Below, piece after piece: positions 1 to 11,830 of a stretch of 64,000 nt of DNA (position 1 is the first letter of the stretch; the number at the start of each line of letters is the position of its first letter). A model generated the notes under the pieces. It was not told the origin of the DNA. It searched no databases and saw only the letters and a list, made by a program, of their open reading frames with translations. Position numbers and translations under genes: made by a program. Source of the stretch: Eucalyptus grandis (Eukaryota; Streptophyta; Magnoliopsida; Myrtales; Myrtaceae); NCBI RefSeq assembly GCF_016545825.1, contig NC_052613.1, positions 37,149,790-37,213,789 of the forward strand, written 5' to 3'.

Positions 1-540
1 ATCTCTCTTGAAGATGAAGATAAATAAAATAGAATTGATAATTCCAGAATATTCAATTCCAATATCTCTCTTCAGATAACTCTTCTCCCAGAATTATTAT
101 TATAATTTATTTATTTTTTGTGAAAGTTAGCATGTATTATTGACGAAGTGATGACTATACATTGATGACTGACTATCCCATTACTCTTCTCCCATAATGT
201 TTTTTTTTTTTAAATCATTCTATTGCCAAGGGAAATCTAAATTGCGGAATCAGGATCATTGGATAAAAATATAACAAATTTTGATCATCGGATTATTTTA
301 AAAGAGATAGTAACTTACGACATTTAAGAAAAACTAATGATTATATGATTGCCAACGTTATTATTTTTTCTTGTCATTGCCAATGTTATTGTTGACTAAA
401 AAATTATGAGATAAGAGGATAATTATTCACTGATATGCCCTTTAAGTTTATGAATTATGGAGAAGTGTTACAATGATGGAGGTACGTTAGTAAAAATAAA
501 AATAGAAAAATGATTAATCAATTCATATCATTTATTTAAT
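1..540. other. AT-rich spacer, no gene seen
   Basis: AT-rich non-coding DNA with homopolymer runs and short stop-ridden frames only. I see no motif that I can assign. Confidence 0.6.
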
Positions 541-1246
541 AACACTTAAACTTGAATATATAATCCTCAAGTCATATTTTTACTCACGCTTGATTTGTTA
601 CATTTTCAAGAAAATATGTGATCTTTACCTGTGTAATGCATATGGACGGTACTTGAATGTATGAAAAGGCATAAATCACGTTACAACTAAAAAAGAATTC
701 AAAATTAGAAAGTTGGGAATTAGAAAACAATAAACATGGGAAAATTTAGTATTCTACAGATTATTTTCAAGCCAGATGCGTCATGCGAGTCTCTGCCGAA
801 CGTTATCCAAATGTCGACTGCACACGTCATTCTAAGCTTGCTGAGTCCGGGTGGACCGGGCAAAAATTGCTTGTTTAATTTGTGCATTTAGCATTTTGCT
901 TGTTTTCTTCGCCAACTCCTATCCAATGGGCCAACCCTGGCCCGGGCCAGGTTCACAGTGAGCTAGCTGCGTAGGGGTGGGCAGGGCAGGGCCGGGCCGA
1001 GGTCCATCGCAGCGCGTGAAGTGTCCCCTTGTGCTTGTGCCTTGCGCTGACCGGCTTTCGACTTTTAGGCCGACCATTCCCGCACTTCTCCGTCTCTGAC
1101 ACGTCCCATTTTTGTCGCTACAATGAGATCGTAGTCGGAGACTTTTCCCTCTCTCCTTGTTACTTCAATAAAGAGACAGCAACACAAATCATTTCTCTCA
1201 TCTTTTATCTTCCCTTCTTTTGCATCTCAACGCTAAAGTGAGCTCC
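541..1246 (+). promoter_or_regulatory. Decayed 5' flank of LRK10L copy 1
   Basis: This stretch is a diverged copy of the region upstream of the other LRK10L genes (7641-8440 and 12600-13100). Shared blocks run from about 590 (a block ending near a run of A's at 740), through the GC-rich 'gggccgggcc' patch near 985, to the leader near 1100-1230 with its 'gacacgtcccatttttgt' block. The W-box core seen in the 8.2-kb and 12.9-kb copies (TTGACC) has become CTGACC here. The TATA-like 'cataaatt' of the other copies is not preserved. It has probably no promoter role now, because the gene behind it is dead. Confidence 0.6.
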
Positions 1247-1255
1247 CTGCTATTG

Positions 1256-1714
1256 AGGAAAAGTGTTAAAAAAGTCTTAAACTTTTTGCATTTGTGTCAA
1301 TTTAGTTCTAAACTTTTTTTTTTTTTTTGGTGTTAATTAAGTCATAGACATTTTTACGTTGTGCTAATTCAATTTTTCCGATCAATTTTGGTCGGATTTT
1401 GCGATTGGACGCCGATCAGTGACGACTGACCGGAGAAAATAGGAGGAGAAGGAAAAAAGAAAAAGAAAATTAAAAATTAAAATTAAAAAAAAAAATTCAA
1501 AATTATTAAAATATTATTGAAAGTTATCCACGTCAGCGCTGATTAAGTCACGTCAATTGGTCGGCGTCCAGTCAGCAAAATCCGGCCAAAATTGACCAGA
1601 AAGAATTGAATTAGCACAATGTAAAAATGTTTAGGACTTAATTGGCATAAAAAAATGTTTATAACTAAATTAGCACAAATACAAAAGATTTAAAACTTTT
1701 TTAACATCTTTCTG
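1256..1714. mobile_element. MULE-like MITE (long inverted repeat) with 9-bp target duplication
   Basis: The two ends are inverted copies over about 50 bp: the left end carries 'tgttaaaaaagtcttaaac', and the complement of the right end reads 'tgttaaaaaagttttaaat'. The similarity continues inward, since the block around 'ggtcggattttgcgattgg' on the left is mirrored on the right, so the whole element could fold into one hairpin with an A-rich loop. It is flanked by the 9-bp direct repeat CTGCTATTG at 1247-1255 and 1715-1723. The uninterrupted sequence is visible in the 13.1-kb paralogue. No coding capacity. A 9-bp duplication and long inverted ends point to the Mutator superfamily; that assignment is inference. 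Confidence 0.8.
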
Positions 1715-1723
1715 CTGCTATTG

Positions 1724-4700
1724 CATAACTGAAGCTGAAAAACAAGTCTTTGTTAAATATCTTCTTCTTCTATTACCACATCGGTCTTTTAGCCACGCCG
1801 TCAAACATAATCGTGCACCACCTCTTGTGACAAGGTTGTGAACATAACCAACTAGGGGTGAGCGGCGGTCTAGGGTCGACCTCGACCGACCACGACCGGC
1901 CCAACCCCGCCTGGTCCCGGTCCGATTCCCAAGGGGCGACGGGGTTGGTCCTTGGTCCCGAAATTCAAGACCAACATTATGCGGTTGGTCCTCGGTCACA
2001 GAGTTTTGGGTCGGTCCAACCTGGATCAATCCGTATATTATATTATATTATATTATATTATTTATAATTCTTTTATATATTCAAACCTAAGTAAAATGTC
2101 TATTATATTATATTATATTGAGATGTTCTATCAATAGTACTAATAATAATTTCAATTTAAAACTTTTATTGAGTATTAATTATATGTAGTTTGTTTTGTT
2201 TTTAGGTGTTTAGAAGTTCAAGTGAATTAACAAGATGTAAAGTTATATATTCATGGTTTATATTAAGTATTTTGACTTTTTATGGTTTAATTGTACTAAT
2301 GAATTTCAGTTGCACTTTGCTTTTCAATTTGTGTCAAATGATAGAAGTTTTTTAAGAGTAGAGTAGTCCAAGGTGGATACGGTGATTTGCTAGTCAAGTG
2401 GTGTGAAACTCATTTTTTGGTTAAGTGGACTCTACGTGATCGAATGCAGGAAAATGCTTTTGCATATGGTATTATGAATATTAAAGATAGATGATTACAA
2501 GAACTTTCCATCTTGTCCCATATCTCGATGAGTAGTTAGTAGGTACGAAATTTTTATTATTGTGTCATCTTAGATTTGCTAAATATGTATTGGAATTGCA
2601 CAATGCTGTATTGTCGATGGATGTGTAATTTGAATTTGTAGATTTGCTTTTTAGGAAGTATAAAAAATAAGAAAAAAAAATTATCGATCGGTCCCGGGTT
2701 GACGGAACCGGACCGAACCCATTGGGTCGGTCCGGTCCTTGGTCTCGACTCAATAGGGTCGGTCCTCGGTCCTAAAAAATGAGAACCGACACCTTTGTAC
2801 GGGTTGGTCCTAGGGTTAGGGGGTGGCCCGGATCAACCCGGACCATGCTCACCCCTATAACCAACCCATTTTGGCTTAGAGGTTGACCCTAATTATGAGA
2901 TAACCTACACGAAGAACCACATCATTCTCGGTTTGTACTTAGGCAAGTACTATGTCCGGTACGTCAACCATGCCAACTACACAATTAGGGTTGCTGATGT
3001 CAAGCTACAAAACGGAAATTGCTCATCTCTTCCTGGCCGCTCTTTCTCATGCTTCACATCAGATCCGTATGGTTGCTGGGATAACTGGTACTTTGGTCAG
3101 AAGTTATCCAAGACCATTTCAATCATGGGCTGCACAAAGGCCATCGATTCTTGCTTTTACATCGACACTTTGCCATGCCCTGATGGGCTTCAATTTTCGA
3201 ATTTCGCTAGTACGAGAAGGCGAGTATACGCCATAGTAGAAGTGAACGTCTCGTGGGTGGAAACTTCTTGCACGATTGAGCATATGGCAATGATACTTGG
3301 GGGTTGGGGGGTTTGTTATGCCAATAATCTTCATAGCTATGCACAAATTCATGAATAGATGGTTTATGGATTTGACCTATCATGGCTTCAAAAAGCCTCT
3401 ACGATGCATTTTGAATATTGTTTTTTTTTTTTTTGTGCAGCTTAAACGCTAAGAACTGACTTTATTGCAAAGAAGGTAAGTACTTCTAATTTGTCCAGTT
3501 TTCTCAACAAATATATTTGGCTGTGAAATTTCATCTAAATGTGAAACTGAGTTCAGTCATTTTTATATGTTTTCAGAGCTCATGTAATTTGAAAATGGCC
3601 ATTAAAATCAAATAGTTAGAAAAATGTTGTTCTATTTTATAAGTATAATAATGAATACATTTTTATTCATTCATTTGTTTATTTTTTATTTCATATTTTG
3701 CTGTCAAATCTTAATGAATTAAACCAATACCCTCATTGCTTGATTATGGTAAATAGGTATCTTTTAATTTTTTTCAGCTTTCACTCGTTGCATATTCAAT
3801 CTCCCTTTTAGGAAAATTCTATCCTCTTACTTATCGGCTGGAATATCGCAGCACTTGCCACCTACGTCATCGGTAACATTATTACAATATTCTCATTTTG
3901 AAATTGATTTAATAATTCCAGAAGCAAACATTTAATGTACCCAAAAATTGATTATCTGAAAAATTGTACACCCTTAATTCCCTTGCATTTTCGCCAAATC
4001 ACAGGGCCATTCATGGTTGTCAAATTTATCTTGGGAGCCCCATGTGTGATGATGTTGCCTATACACAAATGGAGGAGAAGACACTTAGCAATGGATCAAA
4101 ATGTCATTGAATTTTTGCAATCTAACAATAACTTCTTGCCAATAAGGTACTCTTACTCGGACATCAAGAAAATCACATGCGGTCTTAAGGAAACTTGGCA
4201 AGGGAGGGTATGGTACCATGTTCAAAGGAAGACTTGGAAGTGGTCATGATGTTGCGGTGAAGATCCTGAAGAAGGGGAAAGCGAATGGTCAAGATAGCGA
4301 AATGGCTACTGTTGGAAGAATTCATCACGTTAATGAGGTTGGACTCATTGGTTTTTGCTTTGAAGGCTCCAAACAAGCTCCTATGTACGATTTCATGCAT
4401 AATCTTTGGATAAGCATAGTTTCTCACGAGGATAAGGGACTTCTCTTGGTTGCAAGGAAGTGTACGAGATTGCTCTTGGAGTGGCTAGAGAGATTGAGTA
4501 TCTTCATCGAGAATGCGATGTACAAATTTTACACTTCGATATTAAGCCTCACAACTTTCTTCTCGGCAGGGATTAACTCCAAAAGTTTTCGACTTTGGGC
4601 TTGCAAGATCATATCCTATGGAGTATAACATCGTGTCTCTAACTGTCATGAGAGGAACCTTGTGTACATGGCTCCGGAGCTGGTCTACAAGAACCTTGGG

Positions 4701-5155
4701 GGCATCTCTTACAAAACCGATGTCTACAATTTTGGCAAATTGTTGATGGAAATGGCCAATGGGAAGAAGAATGCGGACGCAGTTGCAGAGTATTCCAATC
4801 ATATTTACTTTCCTTTATGAGTTCATGACCAACTTAGTGAGGGAATGAATGTTCCAGGAAGAAGTTAGCAAGGAGGATAAGAGAATGGTAAAGAAGATAG
4901 TAATTGCTCTTTGGTGCATACAATTGAATTATAATGATCGCCCTTCAATGCATGAAGTCTTGGAGATGCTTGAAAGAGAAGTAGATGATCTACAAGTACC
5001 TCCCAAGCCTCTTTTATCCAATAGAAATGTCAACAAGGGATGATGAAACTTGGACCGATGAAGGTAACAATACTATATCCACTTCATCAACAAGTGCAAC
5101 AATTCATGAAGCTTCTCATCTTGAGCATACTAGTACTAGTATTACACTATCATAG
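1724..5155 (+). pseudogene. LRK10L-type receptor kinase, pseudogene copy 1
   Basis: Colinear with the 13.2-15.6 kb kinase: signal-peptide region (from about 1731), GUB_WAK extracellular domain (2866-3356), transmembrane exon (about 3812-3872) and kinase exon (about 4005-5155). It is dead several times over. The start codon is lost (GAA where Met is expected). A 1-kb hAT element splits the GUB_WAK domain. Exon 1 ends in a poly-T run near 3420. The glycine-loop region near 4190 carries a 2-bp deletion, and a further deletion near 4290 removes part of the alphaC region. The catalytic-loop and DFG regions lie in different frames. Late blocks such as '[19 protein letters not shown]' (about 4903-4960) are still readable. 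The family acts at the plasma membrane as a cell-wall or pathogen-sensing receptor kinase; this copy cannot encode one. Confidence 0.9.
1853..2857. mobile_element. Non-autonomous hAT-type element with 8-bp target duplication
   Basis: The element begins TAGGGTG-like (taggggtgagc, 1853-1863) and ends with the exact inverse (gctcaccccta, 2847-2857). The 8-bp duplication TAACCAAC lies at 1845-1852 and 2858-2865. An 8-bp target site and 'yAGGGGTG' ends are diagnostic of hAT elements. Subterminal parts are packed with GGTCGGTCC-type repeats in both orientations (about 1865-2020 and 2690-2830), as expected for transposase-binding arrays. The middle is AT-rich with a short TATAT-type microsatellite near 2035-2065. 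No transposase is encoded, so it must have moved with enzyme supplied in trans. Confidence 0.92.
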
Positions 5156-5734
5156 ATCAATATCAATAGCACTTAGTCTGGACACATGTGATTAATAGAA
5201 ATGGATCGTATTTATGATGTAAATCTCTTTCCATGGCTATCACCAAATTGGATATGTTTATAACTATGTTTATGAATCTTAATTTCCACCGTATTTTAGC
5301 ATAGTCCTCCCGAAAAATGAGTTTGGGTTTCGGATTCGTTTTTTCAAAAGCCCAACTAGCACACTACTCGTGCTACATGTGGCTTCATGCCACTCTAGCA
5401 GTGTATGTATGAGTCATTTTATGGCACACCGATTGTTGCTGCGTGTAATCTTGAAAATTGACGGACGGAGAGAGACAGCTAAAATTTTTAGGACAGATTA
5501 CAAAAACAGTTTCGGTCTAATGGAGGGTGAGTGCGAGGCGGCTACCTACCCAATAGATGGTGGGGACTTCAAATTCTTGTTTCTTTTATGAGGTTTCTAA
5601 GGTTATTTAGTGGCAAGTGAGGTTATTTGTTGATTAATAAGGGAAGAAGAGAGCAGAGATTGGCGAGTTGCATCACTTCCAATTTCTTTTTGTTTCTGGC
5701 CCCCAAAAATTTCGAGATAACAATAGAAAGATCC
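5156..5734. other. 3' flank of LRK10L copy 1
   Basis: Shared with the 3' flank of the 13.2-15.6 kb kinase (15605-15890): blocks such as 'tatgtttataactatgtttat' are split but recognisable, and 'ttttagcatagtcct', 'gtttgggt' and 'agcccaactagcac' follow. It carries the poly(A)-proximal sequence of the old gene and then spacer leading into a GEM-like remnant. No coding sequence is supported. Confidence 0.6.
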
Positions 5735-6540
5735 GTCGCTATTGCAATCCCAATCAGTACTTGCGTGGGAGAGGAAGGTGAAGACAAAGTCGAAGATGAA
5801 GGCGATAAACGGTGGAGGTGAATCAGCGGCGGCGCGGTGAGACACATGCGTGGTGGGGCCACCTGAAGCCGTAGGTGCATCCCGCAAACCAGCACGCTGC
5901 CGCATGGGTCACTGGCGAGGCTCGCCCTATGAGCTTTCACTTTGGCCACTTAAGTGCCACGACGAGCGGCCTGGTCCCTAGCTTCGCAATCTTAACCAAA
6001 GCGGCAGTGAGAACCCATCCGCCACGTCGCTCAATTGAAAGCTTCTATGCAGTCTGGCAAGAGTGAGGATTATCGAGGCCTCAAATTCACGTTTGAAGTT
6101 ATATTCTAGTTGATGATTAGGCTTTTAAGAATGGCGTAGTTGAGGCCAACGTTTTGCTGGTGATAGTAGGTCCGATAAACAAGATATGAGATGCATTGAA
6201 CAGGTGTGGGAAGAGGTTCGAAGATGCTCTGCGAAAAGCAGAGGCGCTCGCAGAAAATGACCGGCATCACCATGGGTTTTATCTACATATTTTCTCGCCA
6301 AACATGTCTGTATAAACAGATAAAAACATTTTGGATTTATTCATGGAGAGGTATTTCATTGGTGATTGCTTGCTTGCATATATTATTGACCTATTTTTGC
6401 AATATATGTGAATGTTGTCGAAAAAAATATTCAAATCAAAGAATTCGGCACCTTGTTCTTCAGTAGCGTTCGTTTGGAAATCAGTTCAATTGCAATCACC
6501 ACCTTGGAATTAACATTCGTGCTTCATAATCTGTGTACTT
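5735..6540 (+). pseudogene. GEM-like (GRAM-domain) gene, exon 1 and intron remnant, copy 1
   Basis: This aligns with the start of the GEM-like gene at 63832 and with 29000-29450. The recognisable order is the HPANQHAAAWVTGEAR-type segment near 5876-5925, then a block equivalent to 'NQSGGGENPYVHVAP', then a 'CGKRF-ED-A' block (about 6205-6230) followed by 'AEALAENMTGIT'. Past 6270 it matches the first intron of the copy at 35666-35920. The initiator is lost (ATA at the expected ATG near 5803) and there are frame changes, so it is a pseudogene. GEM-like proteins carry a C-terminal GRAM domain that binds membranes; that part is absent here. Confidence 0.8.
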
Positions 6541-7640
6541 TTTGGGCTATGGAGAGTTAGGGAATCAAGGCGAGTGAATTTGTGCTGAATGAGCATGAAA
6601 TTCAACTTTTCAAATGACATCTAATTGTACTTTGGCCAGTGGCCAAACCCATAATATTATCTGTTCTTTCAAGAATATTTTCTATCCACCTGATATTTCG
6701 TCAATTGATTTTTAAGTAAAGCCATGAATTCATTTGTGACCGAAATTTCCGCTTTAGATTCTTGGATCACATAATGGGAGACAGAGAGAAATCCTGTGCC
6801 TGAGGGAGCAGCTGACATTGCCAGGTTCACAAAGAATCATAATTAATCAGTTGATGATTGAGGCTTAAGTGATCAGCAGGAAATGTCACTAGACCATTTG
6901 GGTGAGGAAAAGGAGCTAATCTTTAATTTGATATACTCAAGTAAGATGCTCAAATACTATATATATGACGTGTCAAAATATTGGATATGAGAAAAGATAA
7001 AATAGATTTTGGGATTCACTCCTAAATTAAATTAAAAAAGAAACTGCAAGTAGTTCAGGCTCAAAGAATCACTTGCAAATTCATAAAATGGAGCTCTCTC
7101 ATTAAGTAATACTTATTGTTAGGCATCGACGAGCATACACTTTTTAGCTCATTCACAAATATCAACAAAAATATGCAATTAAAGTATCTAGGAGATTCAA
7201 AGGATATTCTTAATAGAAATCCTACATTTATTTTGGCTAACAAAAAGATGTTTATACTGTAGATATTTTTATTTTCTTTTTCCTTTTTTCATCTGATTTA
7301 TATAAGTATTTATTTTAATTTAAGGGGTGAAACCTTTCATGAAGGCTGCACCGTTACTCTCATTTAAAACAGTAACATTGCTATCATCTTCTCATTTTCT
7401 AAAGTCAAATTCGTCTCTAGTCAAGTAGAGTTATTAGTGCCATGATGTGTAGGGGTCATCCAAGTGGGAAGACGTCGCGCCCAGGAGGAAGTTTCATGAA
7501 GACTTTCCCGTGGAAATTCTATGGCACTAAGATTTTTCCCTCGCCCAATTAACGCCACAAGGCCTATCAGTTCAAGAAGACTTTGACTTTGACCTTCTAA
7601 GAGGTGGAGCACTCTCCACCACCAGTAAACTCACTAGCAA
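6541..7640. other. AT-rich spacer, no gene seen
   Basis: Short frames only, none with recognisable similarity. I see no terminal repeats or RNA gene. It links the GEM remnant to the next unit's upstream flank. Confidence 0.5.
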
Positions 7641-8240
7641 CTAAATTGTAAGATGAGGGTGGCATCACATTGATTATTTTTACATTTTCAAGATAAAATG
7701 TGATCTTTACATGGTCAACATGCCTAAAATGTACTGAGACAAAGGGAATGGTATAAATCACATTACATCTAAAAAAGAATTCAAAATGGGATTCATAATT
7801 GAAAAACAATAAATATGGGAAAATTTATTTACTCTGCTAGCATTTTCTTTTAACATCTTCAAGATTAAAAAGATTTTATTTTCAAGCCAAATGCGTCACG
7901 CGAGTCTCTGGCCAAAAGTAAAAGTCAAGTAGATCGTGTGCTAAAATCTGCAGAAAGTTATCCAAATATCGAACGTACGCATCATTCAGTACACAAGATT
8001 TAATGAATATTCTTCATGCATTTAACATTTTGCTTGTCTTCTTCCCAACCAACTACTATCCTCTGGGCCAGGCCCGGCACGGCCTGGCCCAGGTTCACTA
8101 TAAGCTTGCTGCTCCGGTTGGGCCGGGCCGGTTCGACGTCCATTGAAGTTTGGGTTCGCCGCGGTGCATAAATTGGCCCCTTGTGGTTGTTCCTTACGTT
8201 GACCGGCTTTTGACTTTTCAACCGACCATTCCCACATCTT
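7641..8240 (+). promoter_or_regulatory. LRK10L upstream flank, unit 2 (gene body missing)
   Basis: This is a second copy of the LRK10L upstream region. The block at 7680-7830 matches 590-745, and 7875-8240 matches 12610-12930. It keeps the TATA-like 'cataaatt' (about 8165) and a W-box core TTGACC (about 8198) in the same spacing as at 12856/12889. No kinase coding sequence follows; instead the leader runs into a tandem array. W-boxes bind WRKY factors, so the ancestral promoter was plausibly defence-responsive (inference). Confidence 0.7.
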
Positions 8241-10035
8241 CATTGAATTTTTTTGCATAAAAATTTAGCTAAAAATTAAATCAGAAAATAGTAGGAGACA
8301 TCGTCCCATTCTTCTGGTCACTACGCCCAAATCGCTCGCCTCCATTCACTTGAGTTTGTGGTCGGAGATTTTTCCTTCTTTGTTAATTCAAGAAAGAAAT
8401 AGAGCAAAACAAACCATTCCTCTCATCTTTAGATCTCTCTCTTAATAACATTAATTGATTTGATTAATTATCATATTAAAAATGTCCATTGGTTGTCATT
8501 TGGATCTTCTGACTTTTTGTTCCATAAAAAATTAGCTAAAAATTAAATCAGAGAATAGTAAGACATCATAAGATGATCTCTCTCTTAATAAAATTTAATG
8601 ATGACTTTTTTAGGATAATTCTATGAGTTTGGAGCGTGTCTGGGTTTTAAAGTTTTGCTTAAAATCTCTAGTCATCATAAGATGATCTCCCTCTTAATAA
8701 AATTAATTGATTTGATTAATTAGCTATCTCGTCCACCAATGCCTCCATACAATTGAGTTTGTATATGCGTTCTCTGATAGCACTCCATTGAAGAAACAGA
8801 GCACACAAATCATTCCTCTCATCTTCATGGTGGGTCAATTATCGTTACGAATAATGTTAGCTAAAATTAAATCAGAGAATAGTAGGAGACATCATAAGAT
8901 GATCTCTCTCTTAATAAAATTAATTGATTTGATTAATTAAATTCTTTTTTTTTGCTTATCTCGTCCGTCCCACTTTTTTTGGTAGCTACACCCCAAATCG
9001 CTCGCCTCCATACAATTGAGTTTGTCATCGGAGATTTTTCTTTCTCTCGTCGTTACTTTAAGAAAGAAACAGAGCAACACAAATCATTCCTCTCATCTTC
9101 ATTGACTTTTTGTTCCATAAAAAATTAGCTAAAAATTAAATCGGAGAATAGTAGGAGACATCATAAGATGATCTCTCTCTTAATAAAATTAATTGATTTG
9201 ATTAATTAAATTCTTCTTTTTTTTTTTGCTTATCTTGTCCATCCCAATTTTTTGTAGCTACACCCCAAATCAATTGCCTCCATACAATTGAGTTTGTCAT
9301 CAGAGATTTTCTTTCTCTCGTCGTTACTTCAAGAAAGAAACAGAGCAACACAAATCATTCCTCTCATCTTCATTGACTTTTTGTTCCATAAAAAATTAGC
9401 TAAAAATTAAATCAGAGAATAGTAGGAGACATCATAAGATGATCTCTCTTAATAAAATTAATTGATTTGATTAATTAAATTCTTCTTTTTTTTTTTGCTT
9501 ATCTCGTCCGTCCCACTTTTTTTGGTAGCTACACCCCAAATCGCTCGCCTCCACACAATTGAGTTTGTCATCGGAGATTTTTCTTTCTCTCGTCGTTACT
9601 TCAAGAAAGAAACAGAGGAACACAAATCATTCCTCTCATCTTCATTGACTTTTTGTTCCATAAAAAATTAGCTAAAATTAAATCAGAGAATAGTAGGAGA
9701 CATCATAAGATGATCTCTCTCTTAATAAAATTAATTGATTTGATTAATTAAATTCTTTTGTTTTTTTTGCTTATATTGTCCGTCCCAATTTTTTTGGTAG
9801 CTACACCGCAAATCGCTCGCCTCCATACAATTGAGTTTGTCATTGGAGATTTTTCTTTCTCTCGTCATTACTTCAAGAAAGAAACAAAGCAATACAAATC
9901 ATTCCTCTCATCTTCATTGACTGTTTGTTCCATAAAAAATTAGCTAAAATTAAATCAGAGAATAGTAGGGGACATCATAAGATGATCTCTCTCTTAATAA
10001 CATTAATTGATTTGATTAATTAAATTCTTTTTTTT
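8241..10035 (+). repeat. 271-bp tandem array built from LRK10L leader plus 3'-spacer sequence
   Basis: About six head-to-tail copies. The anchor 'attgagtttgtcat' falls at 9015, 9287, 9558 and 9830 (period 271-272), with diverged earlier copies anchored at 8349 and 8752. The first half of each monomer equals the LRK10L 5' leader (compare 12959-13081: 'gctacacccc...attgagtt...ttacttcaagaaagaaaca'). The second half, 'catcataagatgatctctct' followed by an AT-rich tail, resembles the spacer found downstream of LRK10L genes (10925-10990, 62750-62810). The inner copies are very alike, so amplification is recent. No kinase coding sequence is present in the array. Confidence 0.9.
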
Positions 10036-10900
10036 TTACTAGGTTTGTATGGTTATTAGTGGTAAATGTGCACATGAAAACGATAAAAGAAGATTTTCTT
10101 TTCGATTTCATCATTTGTGGATATCACAAGTAAATCACGACCCATAAAATTACTAGTGTAAATGAGTTACGACCATTACGGGTAAAATTACAACTCATGA
10201 AGCTAATTCATTACCTACAAGTGCCTCCAACTTTATGATAATTTCAGGTAAATTATGGCTAAAATTGATGTCTTTCAAATCTATACAAATTTCATATTAT
10301 GATTTATTTCTGATTAATGTTAAGTGGCCCTTTGGTTTTAGTGATAATGAATACTTCTTTAACAAAATCTCATTCCGTATAAGCACACTCATAATGATAA
10401 TTAGTTTTTAGTTGTTTGGACTGTTTTAGCACTTCATTTAGAATCAGATGCCTTTAGGCCTTTGTTTTGTTCAAGCCCTAGGCACCAAAGTCTACTCCTT
10501 GAGGTCTCCGGCTTCGGATAGCAAGAGGCCTTAGGATCTCAGGTGTTGGGGACTCGAGTTGACCTTGCCCTCCTCACACGGTCAGTGATAGAAAGAGGTG
10601 ATGGGCTAGGACTGTTCCATGACTTTGGTGGTGGTGGATATAATTTGATGATGGTGGAATTTTATTTAAGGTTGCCAGGTAATTCACTGCCATATTTTTT
10701 GAAAGAAATCCTATTATGTGAAGTGTTCCAGCTCCAACAATAGTCTTTCTTCTAAATGAAAAAATCGATGAAGAAGCAGAGAAATAAGATATCGCGAGGA
10801 GGAGGAAAATGATGGACAAAGAGAGATAATAAATAACTTTGATTTAAAGGCAAGGCAGTGCAAGATAGTTAACTAAATAATATATAGTGGAAACTTTAAA
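10036..10900. other. Spacer, no gene assigned
   Basis: Non-coding by my reading. A short frame on the - strand (10574-10819) contains a Gly/Leu-rich stretch, but I do not recognise it. The segment near 10440-10560 has a different, more GC-rich composition and may be a transposon scrap. Confidence 0.4.
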
Positions 10901-11830
10901 AGATTTTGTAAAAGTTGAATCAAAGAGTACCGGGAGAGATCATCTCTCCCTTAATAAAGATAATACATACGATTAATTAAATTCTTACTCTATTTATTAG
11001 GTTGCTAAAGTTATTATATTGGTAAATGTCCTCTTAAAAAATGGTATTAGTTTTCCTTTTAAGATTCATTGTCTAAGGCTATTGTGTCACGACTAAATTT
11101 TATTCGGAAAAATATATGTCATCTTTATTAAAATTAGGTTTGAGTATTTTGCTCAAATTTAAATTCATTTCAAGTGTAAATAAGTATTTTCATGTTCAGT
11201 TTTCAAGATCATGTTGACTATTCCAAACATTTCCTATTATCATTTTTAAGCAACACAACACTCTTTCTATCAAAATGAATGAATTAGAAATAATAGTGGG
11301 CAAACGAAGTCCCAATTTAGGCATGGATATGAAAAATTTACAATTTTCGTGAATTTAATATTGTCACTTTTAAGGTTGAGATTTTTCGGCCGGTGAACGT
11401 GCTCCTTATCCCGAAGCCCAATAATCATATAACTTCATTTTGTATTTTTTAGTTAACAAGGAAAAAAATTATAAAACGGCGAGTTTCATCATTTACAATC
11501 TGTTTTTTTTTTTTTTTTTTGGTAGGGGGAAGATACAATTTCTCTGTTTTTGGCCTTCAAAAATTGTAAAGAACATTTATAACAGGTTCCTTAAATTGGG
11601 ATACAATGATAAATAATGAAAAGTTTAGGGGACCAAATCCAAAATAATGGAAAGATGCGTCCATGGATGCAAAAAATCACCTAGCTAGTGTTTCACAGCA
11701 CTCCATCAATCATCACATTCTCATTCTGATTTCGGTTCTCGTTTATCGTTCTCTATCGTCATCTTATTGAGGTCTCTCCCCTTTTCCAAATTCCATCTCC
11801 ACTCCCTTTTATTGTGCTATAGTTTCTAGA
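10901..11830 (+). repeat. LRK10L-to-GEM spacer, copy also at 62.75-63.79 kb
   Basis: Sequence from 'gatcatctctcccttaataa' (10940) through 'ttttccttttaagattcattg' (11056) to the 'caaaaatt' block near 11570 recurs in order at 62755-63480. It is the intergenic part of the ancestral duplicated unit and shows that the 10.9-12.2 kb stretch belongs to a unit whose kinase body has been lost. A poly-T run lies at about 11502-11520. Confidence 0.8.

Noticed and set aside
10574..10819. 81-residue frame on the - strand
   Set aside because: No recognised similarity and no splice or promoter context. Too short to call.
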